Assembly (NCBI GenBank): GCA_023055355.1
Contig: JALJCS010000004.1
Coordinates: forward strand, 22,139,744-22,203,743
From: Agelaius tricolor
Lineage: Eukaryota; Chordata; Aves; Passeriformes; Icteridae
DNA length: 64,000 nt
Direction of reading: 5' to 3'
Positions 12,151 through 25,500 of this stretch are shown here, in pieces. Position 1 is the first letter of the stretch. The number at the start of each line of letters is the position of its first letter. A program made the translations under genes and the position numbers. Below the pieces are notes generated by a model. That model did not search any database. It had not been told where the DNA came from and saw only the letters and a program-made list of their open reading frames with translations.

Positions 12151-15100
12151 GAAGTGTTTTAAGAAATGGGAAGAACGGGAATGCATGTAACAAGATTTAG
12201 ACAAATATATAGGTCCTTTAAATCTTAAGATACCATTGACAAAAAAAATATTAAACCAGATACTCTAAATCTTAAACTTCCATTGTCAGCAAAACAAACA
12301 ATGCACTACAGTTCTAAATAACATAAACTAGAAAAATTAATAGCATCACATTAATTGGTAGATCTTTTTAGTTGGTAGTAAATTCCGTAAGTAATTTTTA
12401 TGTTGCTTTGAGATGGATGTATGCTAGCATAAATAGTTATTGAATGGGACATGAATTCATATATTATAATAGATTATAATTGCTGGCGCACACGAAACAT
12501 ACATTAATGTTGAACAGAGTCCAGAAATCATGGGTTCTGCTGACTGTGTTTCATGAAAGCTTATGCAGAAAGTGATCATTATATCATGAATTGTTCTTTT
12601 TCTTCCCTGTGGAAAACCATTTAGGATCTGCATAGTTCCAGCATCATAAGTACTTCTTATGAATAAATATTGATAATTTCGTAAGCACAGTAAATAAAGT
12701 TTTAGGTTGATTATTATGAATCATATAAAGAAAGTCTTTCTTGATAAGGTTGCTGAAGTAATTATTATATTCTTCTGTCTCATGTTTTTCTCTTTAGTGA
12801 AAAACCTCTCCAGAAGTTCATTCATAAAACTCTTCTATTTTGCTATTTTTAAACAAGGAGAGAAGACCAGAATTAATTTCATAAAGTATTTAAGATTACA
12901 CCCTTTTGGTCAGCAATAAGCTGACCAGTAAAATAGCATGTAAACCTAAAATGGAGCCTACAATAACTAAAATGCTTTAGTAGTAACTTACCAACAGTGA
13001 TGAAAGATGAAAATGACAAATTCTTTTATAAGTCTAATAAAAGAATAGTATTTCTATTCTAATAAAAATATTTTAGATAAACTCTGCTGGCATTTGTTAA
13101 TAAGCATGTATTTCTGAACCTTGTACTTTTACAGGACACAGACACCATTCATATGCAAATAAACTCCTGAATTAGAGAAAACAAAGCCAAATCAATTCCA
13201 CATTTGATGGAATGTTGAATACATTGTGAACAGTCTGCCATTGAATCAGGAATGTCACAGTTGTCACTTCTATAACATCAGTAACCAAACACCATTTGCC
13301 ATCATTAAGACCAGACTGACAGAATATTTCAGCTTTCTGGAGCAAAAAGTTCGTTTTAGTCTTTGATTTGGTGAATCAATGTACAGAGATACTTAGAAAT
13401 GTTTTATTTCTCATATAAAATCCAGATTAATATTATATGTGGTTGGAAAGTCAGTCACTGCTGAGTAATGTGTTAAATCCATCACATAAGCAGTTTATGA
13501 TGAAGAGTAGGAGAAAGATTGCTCATGCAGCTAATGAAGTTGGTCAAGGTGGATAGACATCTTAAAGCCTGCTAATTTTTTTTTCAAGTTTGTACATGGA
13601 TGAGTAGTCAATCCACAAAATTTAGAGGAGGTCTGTTAAGTACAAATAGTGGGTAGTGTGGTATTTTGTATTAAGTGAAAGCAATTAAGGGCATAATTAA
13701 AGATGAAGGCATATGAATAGTATCAAATGGAAACTGTAGTGCAAGGAACAAGTAATAGGAGTAACAACTTGTCATGGATTTAAAGTAACAGGTAGTACAG
13801 AAAGATCCCAAGTTGTTGACTAAGCTTAATGAAACTGCTTTGCAATGAAGTAGAGCAACTGGATGTCATGAAACGAGGAGTAATTAATTTGTTGGTGAAA
13901 CACGAAAACATATAATCAGTGGAAAAGCTGTGAATAATGGTGAGTGGTTTGGTCAAATTCATCGTAGTATAAAGAAAAGTTGGATAGGACTAAGTTCTCT
14001 AGAATAGCATTTTCTAAACTGCTTTATAAGAAGGCAAACTAGCTTCAGTTTAATGCTGCCTTCCCTACACTGTCCTCTACAAACATGCAATAAATGTCGG
14101 TAGTAACAAATTGTGTGGAGAACCTCTTTGTACAGATCATAGTTATGGGCCCTTCTGAATTGTAAGGTTTATATGCTAGCAATCATATTCATCTTTTTTA
14201 GCCATTGTAGAAATAGAAATTTTGATGTGAAACTCTGAAGCCAATGGCAAAACTCCCCTTGATTTCAGTTGGGATTGTTTCCAGTTAGGGGTTTATTAAA
14301 GTGTTTCCTTTGAATTTGTCTTCCACCTTTGAATGCTGGCTGCTAAGTCACTTCTTAAATGCCTAAATACAATGGAGACACAGAAATTTATTTTGTTTTG
14401 TTTCTGAGGGCCTGCATTTCTGTAGCTGGCCCTGAACTAATGGATACAAGAAGGAGTTGTAGGCACTCTGTTTTACTGTTAAACCCATGTTTTCTAATTG
14501 ACAGTCTGCTCATGAAAATGCTTTCTGCCTTATGAAAGTTTTAAATTGCTGAGTCTGAGAAAAACATCTGTATGGTGTTGTATTTTTAAGGACTGAAATT
14601 GATTTGAGTAGTGGGTTATCATGACCAAATTTTTGTGTTAGATTGTCTGCATCTATGTAAGTATATATTGCTTTCAATCCTCTCCCCCATGACTTCCTGT
14701 TACAATATAAAGTTTTAAAAATGTTTTAAAAAGTTTTAAGTTGATTAGCCTTTAAGTCTTGTTCTTTGAGTCTCACTCCCTTGCTTTCTGTTCCCCTTTT
14801 CCTTAAAGAACAAAAAAAGGGAAAAAAGTCAGGCACCTGAGAAAAACTGCTTTTTCTAAAATAGTAAAGCATATGTATCTCTTCTAGGTAAGCCTCCTTA
14901 TACCAAAGATGTATTTTCTTAAATGCAGCTTTGATCTTTAAAAAAAAAAAAATTAGTTGTAGTCACTATGTTTATTGCATTTCTTCCCGTGTGGGTACCT
15001 ATAACAATATAATATTATGGACATCATTAATTAGAAAACATGATGGGGACAAGGTAAATCTGAAGTTGTCAGGGAAGTAACTGCCTTTCAGGTTCACAAA

Positions 15101-16275
15101 TTGAACCCTAGTTCCAGATTGCACTAGGGAGGAAATAATCTAACTTGTTCTTCACTGTAAAGAAGAAGAAACTAAGACCTTGCACAACATTTCATCATTC
15201 ATTGATGTAATGGGAAGAATGCTTTTAGAGTGCCTTTAATTTTTAAGTGAGATCAGTCCATAAGCATGACATGTCAGGACAAGGACAAGCCATGAACAAA
15301 ACAGGGCAGTGCTAGTCTTGGCCCACTTCTTGCATGTTTCCAAATAGCTTTGAACATGTATTATCCAAATAGCTTTTTGCTTTTTTGTTTTAGAAATTGT
15401 TGTATTTTAGAATGTGTAAGTATTGGAAATCCCATACTTGGAGGGTTACAGGTATTTCTGGTTTTATACAAATTACATGTGATTTAAAAAAAATATTTTA
15501 GAGGGTTTAATTAAAACAAATCCAAATTTTATCTACTTGGAAGTCTCTGTAGAGAGAATATTATATTAATGTTTCTTTTCATTATCAAGTTTTCATGGTA
15601 CACTTCAGTCTATTAATTTAGATTGTTATTCGCTTCTAATTTTCTCTTTATGTTTTATTTTTGCATTCTTCCATCAGATGCCTTTTTTTTAAAGGGGGGG
15701 GGAAGGGGAGGACTGTTGCTTATTCTCTGTATCCTGCTTGTCAATTTCTTAGAAGTTTAACGTAAACCCAGTAACATTTTGATACTACAGAAACTTTCAG
15801 AACTCCGAGGCTGAAGAACTTCAATTTCCCGCAAAACCTGAATCAGGACAATATCGATTAAAGGATAACACAGAACACATATGAGAAATTTAGAAAATAT
15901 AGCACCTGAAATTTATGCTGGTTTTGCTACTTTGTAAAGACAGGATGAGTTCAAATATTTAACATCCTCTTTTGTCTAAAAAGATAAACTATTATAGTGG
16001 TAGTCATTAGTTGTGGAAGGTAAAATCAAGTATCAACGTCAAGAATAAATTGATATTTTTGTTACTAACAGATCAATTGTACATCCCTAATAGAAAATCT
16101 TCTCAATAATTTCCTGAGTCAAGGTAGAATGTAAATTTTGAAGCTACAGTACGGAAGTTATCTCTGTTTGGCCCTTTACCAGATTTTCATTTAAGCACTG
16201 TCTTTGAATATGGGTGTCTTTTCTGACTCCATGAAAGCATCAAAAGAATCTTAATCTAATAGGTGCATGATCCAC
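12151..16275. other. Unique sequence, no gene recognised
   Basis: About 4 kb with only short ORFs (70 codons or fewer). Homopolymers are a poly-A run at 14940-14952 and a T8-AAA-G9 junction at 15683-15702 followed by further G-runs. Confidence 0.5.
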
Positions 16276-16701
16276 TGTGGTGGGTTGACCTTGGCCATGA
16301 GTTGCCCACCAAGATGCACTGTGACTTCCCTTAGGAGGGCAGGGAGTTTGCTCTGTACTCACAAATGCTCACTCCACCCCATCCCTGCTTCATCCCCACC
16401 CTTCCTCTTAGCTGGGATTGTTGAGTCAAAGTCATATGGTACTAATATTCCCAATATCCCTGGTCAGTTTTAGTCAGCTGTCATGGCTATGTCCCCTCCT
16501 AAGTCCTTGCCCATTCTAGACTACTGACCCTTTGAGGATGAGGAAGTTGGTAGTGAGACATTGCTCATGCTGTGCCGGCATTGCTCAGCAGTAGCCAAAA
16601 CACTGTTGTGTTACAAAACCTTTCCAGCTGCCAATGGCCAACACAGCAGTATGAAGGATACCGTGTGGAAAATTAGCTTCATTCCAGCCAAAGACGATAT
16701 A
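16276..16701 (-). mobile_element. ERVL-like solo LTR, antisense, internally shortened
   Basis: Read on the minus strand it starts near 16701 with a diverged TG-type end, continues through 'ttggctggaatgaagctaa' and 'actgctgagcaatgccgg', the 'gacatagccatgacagctga' region and 'gggatattgggaat', and ends in CAACCCACCACA at 16276. This covers the LTR from end to end in about 425 bp, shorter than the sense copies, so internal sequence is missing. No clear target duplication and no attached coding region were found. Confidence 0.75.
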
Positions 16702-19700
16702 TGCACAGATAGAAAAATGTCTTTAGCCTGTTACACAAGCACATTTTTTGTGAAACTTGCTTAAACCTACTTGAACAAGAAAAACTGAGGAAACACTTGT
16801 GTCTTGCTTGATAGTTGTCCCATCCTTTGTTCTTCCACTAATGTTAATGTAGCTAGGACCTTCCTTAATTGGCCAACTGGTAGATTTTTTGAGTATGGTA
16901 TGTATTGTGAACTTTTCTAGAGAATGCCATTCTCTCCTTCCATCAAAAAGGAAGGATGAGGACTCTTGCACTATTAGGCCTACTTGTTAGCCAGTTCAAC
17001 TTGCAGTTTTCTGTCAACTAATATTAGCAGAAATTGTATAAAGATTTTAGACTTGGTTGTCTCAGATTATGGGATGCTGCCAATTACACTCTCAGTTTTA
17101 TGTAAGTTTCTTATACCTATAAGAAAACCTTAATAGGTTTTTATTGTGAAATTTCTTGACATCTAAAACTCAAATGGAAAAGAAATATCTTGGTTGAAAG
17201 TTTTCAGGTTCCTTAATATGGTACAGTTGACATTGGGCAAAAAGAGAGAGGCACTCCCAAGTGTACCTGTGTCTCTGTCTCATAGATACTCCTTTATTTC
17301 AGATGTGAGGAGTTTTCTGATTTTGGCTGGAACTGTAAATGAGTCTAGGTTTATATCTGTCTTGTTTATCAATCAAGTCAGCTGTTTGCTGTGACAGCTG
17401 CTCTCTCCTTCAGAAATGTTTCTGGCTCAGACTAAGAAATAAATTGTCTTGTGTGTACATGATAGTGGAGCCCTGGAAAATGTTAAAGATAGACTCTGAA
17501 AATGTTAGGCTTTGTGTTTTGCCACATCATTGCACCTGCGTAAGCAGTATGATAAATGATATAATTGTTACATGTGATGATTGTTTAGTAATTAAATATA
17601 ATTGTATAATCATAAGAAGAATCATGAGAAACTATGTTAGAAATTTAAGGGGGAGCCATGAGCAGACAGGCTTGACTGAAATCTATGTATACAATAGAAC
17701 AATATAAGTTTAATAATTAACATGAAAGTTAAATAACAATAGAATATAAAAACATGTTCATCCTGAATGTATGGTCGGAGTCAGATCTGGGTTGAATACC
17801 CCTGACACCCAGAGCTCTTAATAAAAGCACCGACATATAATCATTTTCATGATTATGTGTTTCTGAATGCTAACATACACATATTTCATTCTGAAATCCT
17901 GGTAGTTTTAAATATTTAAGCAGATATTCATTAAATCAGACAATTCCAAAGTAGTGTGCAACATTTGGTTACTTAAGCAGAGGTATACAAGATTTTTTGA
18001 AATGAGCTAGAGTAGCATTATAGTTACCCCTGACCTGAATTACCACTACAATTAATGTTCATGCAATAAATTAGTTAAGCCATCCACAGGTCAGAGAATG
18101 GCTCACTTTACTGTCTATTCAATTCTTCTTGCACATCAGTTCTGTAATAATGATTATTATTTTAAAAGCTTTAAAAATAATTTTATGGAAACCAAATGAG
18201 GGAAAACAATACAAAAGCTAGCAGCCATTCAACACATCTATTTCCCAAACCCATGTAAAAATAGAGATAATTTTGGAAAAATCTTTCATATCAGAGCTTG
18301 GGCTCTGGATGTATAAGATTATTTTTCAACAATATAAGGTGCATAAGTGCCTTTTCATTGCATGAAGAAAGCATGCCTGCTGGCAAATGAATCATATTAT
18401 AAAAATTGATTATATCCCAAAAGGGAAAAATGTTATTGAAGATCCAATGGCCTGGGATGATACACCATTGATCATTGTAAGAAATACTTCCAGAAACTGT
18501 TTTTAATCTTTCCGCCAGAGCATTAGCAATTATTCTTTAGCCCATGGTGAGTAATGACTTGAGTTTCCCAGTTTCCCAATCGATAAAACATTTAGCCTAC
18601 TGCTACAAATGTGCTCTTCGCTTAGACAAGCAGAATTTTTCTTCCAATTACTCTTTTTTTTTTAGTGTGACCTCATAAAATGTTTTTGAACATATTTCAA
18701 GGTTTTTTAAAGAAAAGGAACAATACTTTCCCTTCCTTATACTTTACCTCCCTTTCTTCATTCTGTTTCGAGAAATAAATCATTAACTTGCACAAGATTC
18801 TGGCTCTTCTTGGATTGATTAGTGGATGCGAAGTACTAGATGTAACTAAGTTGCTACTTGAGTTTTTAACTTAAAAAGGAAAAATTTTACAAAAATATAG
18901 TAATTTCCTTCCAAAAGTGTTTCATATTTCTTAAACAAATGTGAAAGTTGCCTTCACTTCATCCTATTCTATGCACACATGCAAAATAAAAAATCTGTAA
19001 TACTGCGCCTAATGGAGAACAATCACCAAGGGCAATGTTAACAGGCTAGTTAATAACTTTGCAGCAAATAAAATCTGTTGAAATATAAAGATGGATACTC
19101 ATAAATACTCTTTGATGATTGGAAAGTTAGTGTTCAATCAACTTTTTCTTCCCGCATGGTTACATATTATCTCTCTCTGTATGAAATATACACACGCAAC
19201 TAAAGTAAAAAGTTCATAGCCATTGTTTCATATTCTATATGCCCTCTGCTTGGAACAAGGTGTATTTTTCTGTATTTATTAGAAGCTTCAACTCTCATAT
19301 TTGTACACTGAACTCTGAGATCTTAAAAGTATCTAGTTACTTATGTGCTTCAGTGGATTTAATGCAGAGATGAAATTTCAAACCATAAACTTCCCTGTGA
19401 AAAGAGAGGTAAAAAATGTGCATACTCTGGGAGCTGTGTTTATTCTTAATCAGAGCAAATAGCAAGAGTAGACTTGAGGGAAGAGTTGGAGAACGAAGGG
19501 TAAACAGATTTTACAGATGTATCAGCAATTCAAAATAGAAATCCAAATGCTTAGCTATAGTAGGATAGAGTGGCCTCTATAGACTTCATAGATTTAAATT
19601 ATCTGGAGGATCTCTCTAAGAAATTAGGATTACATAGGTCATGTTCCTTGCAGAAAAAATAGGCTACTGATTTATGATTTTACATACAGACACAGAAGGA

Positions 19701-21004
19701 TTATAGCAAACACTATAAACAAATAGTTGGTCAGAACTAAAATCTGGGGTAGAGCAACCTAGGAGAGTAGGAAAGATGAACTGAACCTACAAATGTTTGT
19801 CCCCTTCACCATTCTCAAATTTTCATCTGCTAAACTGGAACAGCAACAAAAAGTGCAGTAATCATACCTTACGGCTGGAAACCAGTCAACCAACCATTTC
19901 AGAAATGTCCCTTCTATAAATTACCTGTGTGAGAAAGAAGGAGTTGCATATATTTAGCAACAGTGGGACAATATACAATATTTTGTTATTCATATGTTAC
20001 TGTTATTATTATTACTATAATTATTATTTACATAAAGAGTGAAGGACTGATGTTTTATACTATGCAGCTGATGTATTTTCTTAGAACAAGGAGTAAAATG
20101 CCAAAAAGCAAAAATTCTAAAACCACATTGCCATCCAAAATATAATACTGAAGGTTGAGTGTTTTATAAATCTTTTTTTTAGGCCAATTGAAACCAATTT
20201 GGTTCCATGGTAAAAATTAACTTGATATGATTTGTGCTGATTTAATAAGCAGTATTCTGGTCAAGATCCACAGCAGCAGAATTGCCATAAAAGTTAAAGA
20301 CAATATGAAGCTAAAATGCTTTCATAGCTTGTGCTAAAGTACTGATTGTTTATCCTCATTGCCATGAGTCCTGGGACTCCAGAAGGAGGTCAGGGCTACT
20401 CACCAGTCTTGCTCCTTGTGCTTTGATTAGTCTGGGGATGGATGCACGCTTCGCATACCTGGACCCTTGATCAAGATAATGTGTACAATTCTAAAGGTAG
20501 TTCCTCATGCCATCTCTTTATCTACCTTGAATCTCAGATTCTAGGCTTCTAAGTTGTGACTATGAAATTGACATGCTAGGAATCGATTTTTAAAATGCTA
20601 ATACCTGCAGACACTACTGTTCTCATGGCTAACATGCTAATCTATCTTTGCAACATTTCCAGCAAAGGAATTTTATTTATTAGACCTAGTCTAGAAATTA
20701 CTGCAGTCCTATGATGGTCCTGTGCCATGGTACAATTTTTTTAAGTCTACTATGCTGTTCTTTTTTATCATGACACCAGCTGGCAAATAAGTACTACACA
20801 GTTGTTAACTCACTTCCCACCCATACACTGGTGGGATGGGAAGAACAATTGGAAAAAGCATTTTTTTTTTTAATCTAAGCCCCATGGTTTGAGATAAGAG
20901 TCTTTTAACAATTGAATTAAAGCTACTACTACTAAAAATAAAAATAATAAAATTAAAAATTAAAAAGAGAGAGGAATATTACCTAAGAGAAACAATTGGT
21001 TCAC
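16702..21004. other. Unique sequence with enhancer-like stretches, no gene recognised
   Basis: Between about 18010 and 18620 the sequence has many homeodomain-type TAATTA/ATTA words and the low-complexity-free texture typical of conserved noncoding DNA; conservation cannot be tested here. An ATT/TTA-rich stretch is at 19990-20030 and an A-rich stretch at 20925-20970. The 122-codon ORF at 17339-17707 looks random. Confidence 0.45.
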
Positions 21005-21346
21005 AAGTCAATTGCTCAGCACCCACTGAACAATGTCCAGCCCATCTACCAGCAATGATCAGTACCTCTTTGCCAGTTTCCTCCAGTTCTGTGGAATGAG
21101 GAAATGGGGAGAATGGGGAATGGTCCCTTTGGCCAAGTTGGGTCAGCTGTCCTGGCTGAGCTTCTTTCTGGTTTCTTGTGCACCTGCTGGCTGGCAGAGC
21201 ATGAGAAACTGCAAAGTCCTTATACTACTGAGCAGCAGCTAAAATATCAATGTGTTATCAACATTATTTTTTGTACTTAATCCAAATAAAGCTCTGTTCC
21301 AGGTAGTAGAAAGAAAATTAACTCCATTGCAGTCTAAAACAGGACA
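21005..21346 (-). mobile_element. ERVL-like LTR fragment, antisense, U3 end
   Basis: The minus-strand start is TGTCCTGTTTTAGACTG at 21346, close to the expected TG-start of this LTR group. On the plus strand one reads 'gaaaattaactccattgc', 'caatgtgttatcaaca', 'ctgctggctggcagagcatg', 'gggtcagctgtcctggctg' and 'accagcaatgatcagtacc', all in LTR order. The 3' (U5) half is missing. It is a relative of the LTRs at 10656 and 16276. Confidence 0.75.
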
Positions 21347-22225
21347 TTCTGTACCCCCCAACTTCAATACACATAGCAGGAAGACTGAAGGTTCTACTGA
21401 GATATTATTTTAACTGAACTGATAAATCAAAATAATGTTTGGGTCTGGTGTTCTTTGAATTTTGGTTTGGGGGATTTTTATTGGGGTTTTTTTGCTGTTT
21501 GTTTTACACAACAAAAAACTGCTCCTATCACACCAAAGTATAGGCAGCCCTATAATTAGAGAAAAGAATCTGCATTTCATCTTCCTTTCTGTTTTGAGCT
21601 GTATCAGTACCATTAGTTGTAGTTATATAATGTGGTGCCATTTAACTGTAGCTGGAGAATGTGGTGTTATTTAAAGTCTGTACTTCAAAATTCAGAGAAA
21701 GCTTATATTTAATTCTGCTGAATTTCCTTAGCAAATCATACCAATGGGAAGTATCATCTGGTATAGGCTGAGGTCAAATGTTGCTTTGTAAAACCTCTTT
21801 GCTTCTACTTGTATTGACTCAGAATACAAAGCAATAAAGGATATGTGTCAGCACTTGATCTCATTCCTTGACGCCCTGAGGAATGAATATAGATTCAAGT
21901 CCCAAAGGGTCTTCAGGATGATAGGAATGTACTGAGCTGCCTATTCCCCAGCAAAGAAACAGACAATGTTTGGAAGCAGCCACATATTTTGGTTGACTCA
22001 GAAGATATCCTGAAGTGTGACAACCTTGTGCTTCTTCAAAAGAAAGACTGTAATGGTTTTTGGGGGGCTTTTTGTGTTTCCTTTTTTTTTTAGTGTAGAT
22101 GAGGAAGAAGATATGTGATACAAAATTTCCACAGAGGTGTAAATGGACAGCTAAAACCAGAGCTCCAGAGAACAATATATCCATTCTAAATTATTTTATT
22201 CATTTGAATTTGCATGTAAAGACAA
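21347..22225. other. Unique sequence with a G/T-rich stretch
   Basis: A G/T-rich stretch (GGTTTGGGGGATTTTTATTG type) lies at about 21438-21505 and a T-run at 22081-22092. No gene is recognised. The 107-codon antisense ORF at 21861-22184 looks random. Confidence 0.45.
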
Positions 22226-22537
22226 TCATCTGCTTAGAGAGGCAAAATCTGTTTTCATGGAGGAATACTTCACTATCACCCACAAGTGATAGGTAAAGAT
22301 GTAAGAATATATTCTGATGTGTGAAATGTAGTTCTGGCGTCCATTTAGTACTTTCTGCAGTGGTAATAGCCTTAGTGAGGCTGAGGTCTGGATATTACAT
22401 TTCAGCAACATCCCTGTGAAGTAACTGACCAGAAAGGTTCCAATTAAAAGGGCCAGCTGCTGGGCTGCATAGTCATGTTGCATCTCCCAGAAGCACACCT
22501 GCTGTTGGCAGGTCTGCAGGACCTGACTCAGTGTCAT
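22226..22537 (-). other. Unidentified 103-codon ORF with one hydrophobic segment
   Basis: I do not recognise this protein. The first 70 or so residues have a less random look than other ORFs in the window: a Gln/Cys-rich start (QVLQTCQQQVCFWEMQHDY), a hydrophobic segment at about residues 28-46 (LALLIGTFLVSYFTGMLL) and codons with more G/C in third position than the surroundings. After about residue 70 the translation becomes AT-rich and random-looking. An in-frame TGA lies 12 bases before the start ATG, and a three-codon uORF (ATG GAA AGA TGA) overlaps the start. It could be an exon, a processed pseudogene fragment or chance. No splice sites or homologue could be confirmed. Confidence 0.2.
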
Positions 22538-25500
22538 CTTTCCATTTCAGCCTAAGCTGTAAGATATTTCCTTATATTTTCTTCCAAAATGTCACCTTTC
22601 TCTTTTTGCAAGTAAGAATTTAGACACAGTGAGAAGCATCAGTGGAGAGATTGGAGCCCAAATGGTCTAGAAAAGTCCAAAGACTGGCCTTTAGATGGCA
22701 GTGTGTACCTGTTGAATAAGAACTATGTCACGGGGTAAATCTCTGAAGCAGAAACAATTTTCTAAGATGGAACTGTGGCAAGGTTATATTCTTGGACTAA
22801 AATGGAGATCCCACCTAAGATCCCACGTTATCAGAATTTCATTGTTGTCTGGCTGCCTTTGGTTAAAATTTAGTAAACAGGAGGAAATTGGTAGGCTTAT
22901 GTTTTTTTTCTTCTTGGTTTGAAGAACGTATATTGAAACGTTTTATTGCCATTTATCAGAGAAAACATAGATTAATAGTTGCTTGTGAGTTGCTCTCCCT
23001 ACTCCTTCATGCAAAGATACTACAAAGGATTCAAGTAAGTTAATATTATAGTTACATGTGATGTAAAAATCAGATATCCTGCACCAAATTCTACCTTTGG
23101 ACAGACAAAGCCATCTGGGAGGGAGATTCATAAACACGTATAAGCCCAGGGATTATCATGCACACTTAGCAGCAAAATACTCAGTCTAATATATAGTCTC
23201 TTTGTGCTTTTGAGGAGGAGAAAAGAAGAGCTAATTTTTTGTGCCTTCAAAGAGTCATTGAGGCTGTCACTTTTAATACATGCTGTATTTGTGCTGTACA
23301 TAAATCTACAACCTACTTTGCTTAGCTTGCAATTGTATTACATTAATATTGTAAAGGCCATTTGGTTTTTTGAACAACTGAGATTTTGTTGCATTCTGTA
23401 TTGTCATTAACAATGGACAGAGTGGAGGTAAGATCTGCACAGAGATAAAACTGCTCAGTAAATTTTACTTCACTTTTATGTAACCCATATACATTCTTCT
23501 TAGTGAGTTTCTATGAAATCTTTGGGGGAATCTTTGAATATTTGGGAGAAAATTCTCATCTGTCTGTAAAACAAAATGAACAGATATTTCCAATTCTATT
23601 TTAAATATGCCAATTTTTACAAGTGAATCTTTAAATGTACATAATATATGTACATTTAAATAATTAAATTATCAGGATTAAAAAGTGTAATTTATTTCTA
23701 AACAATCTTTGTAATGCATACACCCCAGAGAAGAATTTCTAGTCCTTCTTATCAAAGAATACTCCAGTAATTGCTGTGTCCAAAAATAGTAACTTCAAAT
23801 CATTGACAAATAAACAAGAATTCATCATTGTACAAATGTTTATCAACAGTGCACATAGGTAATCTTAAACTCACCAACAGCTAGCAGATAACTTCAGCAG
23901 ATAAAGATTCACATGACCCCATTTTTTTCCCTGAACTTTATCTTTGTTCAAATAAAAGATTCTAAGTTGATTAGAAATGCTTTATACCTCATGTCCTGTA
24001 GCTGTGATGATCTAGGGATTGGATATCATGTAAAATGTACAGACCAGGGGCCATACTATGCCAATTTTTGTGTAATCATTATCCAAATCAGGAATAGTTG
24101 CTAGCAAATGTGTTTACTTCAATACTAATTTGACTTTTACTTCAACTCTAATTTGACAGACAAGAAAAAAAAATTCTATTCCTGTTTTAATTCACTTGAA
24201 AAGTAAACTCCTCATTGGTTAAAGAGGTGAAAGATTAACGATTAAATTACTGAGGGATTTATCTTACTCTCACAAGCACTGAGAAAGCCATTGATGAATT
24301 TAGGGAAACCTGATACAACTTTATAAATTTTTGAAATTAGGCCATCTATTTTGATTTATTAATAATAAATTCCAGGGCAGTGGCCTGCAATATGATCTAA
24401 TGCAAACCAGAATCTACAACCCTTTAACATTTTCAGTATATAAACAAAATCTCTCTAGACTTCTCTTTGCTGTCTGACAGTCTGCCTTGGGTATTTACCT
24501 ACCTGTGTGGGTCTTTAGAAATGGATATGTTTTTATAGGGGCGATCATCACAGCATGTCAAGAACAAGTAGCAGTAATTGTAATGTACCTGCCCATATAG
24601 CAAGACACAGAAGTGCTTAGAATGTCAGAAAGGGCATAATCTCATCTACAGCAGTGAGTGAGAATCAGTAGATGTGTTCAGAACTGTAAAATTTTTGACT
24701 AATTCATCATAAAAATAACTAAAAAACCCCAACATCCCACATATCCAAGTATCATCATGTTATTGACACATCTTGAACTACGTCTGTATGCTTACTGCAT
24801 TTTCATATAAGGCCACCCTACAACACTTGAAAACAATGACCTACTGGCAGTGTAATTGCTTTTGAGAAGTTAAAGTGAAAAAAAACTCTGCAGAGGGCTC
24901 TGAAATCCAAAACAAGGTCTGATTCATTTAATTCTTACTAAATAATTAGTTGTTAGATTTTACAGCCCATTGCCTTTTCTTGTTCCTCTGATACAGTTAC
25001 ATGTGCCACAAACTTAAATACAGATCCTTGCTCATTGCCGTGCACACACCTCCTCTTGGGTTAGGGACAGACAACGATTTTACAGGTTTTGTAGAAAAGA
25101 GAAAAATGTGCAATTTGAAGGCAAGTAGCCTGTTAATTTTCATTAATAGCAATTCATCCTCATGGACTACCTTCTGTTTCAGCATGAATCCAGACAGAAA
25201 CCAGCACAACAAAGGGAACTAGGCTAAGAGGGCAGTTAGCCATAATTTTCTGTTAATGTGGTATCAGCTCCTAATCTTTGGCGTTCTTTTAGAGTATAAT
25301 CCAAGTGGTAGCTGGAAAGCTGCTTTTGATACCCATCATGTATGTGGCAGGCACCTTGCCTGCTGCCATTCCAGGGAGCCGAGTTTAACCCTTCTCACCA
25401 TGACTTTGTGCCATGTTGCAAAGTGCTGTTGCTACAATGCATCAGCTAGACAGAAGAGAACTGCTATGCTGGTGAGAGAAATATTTCCTTCTGTGAGTTT

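Noticed and set aside
17339..17707. 122-codon plus-strand ORF
   Set aside because: AT-rich codons and no recognisable motif. Treated as chance.
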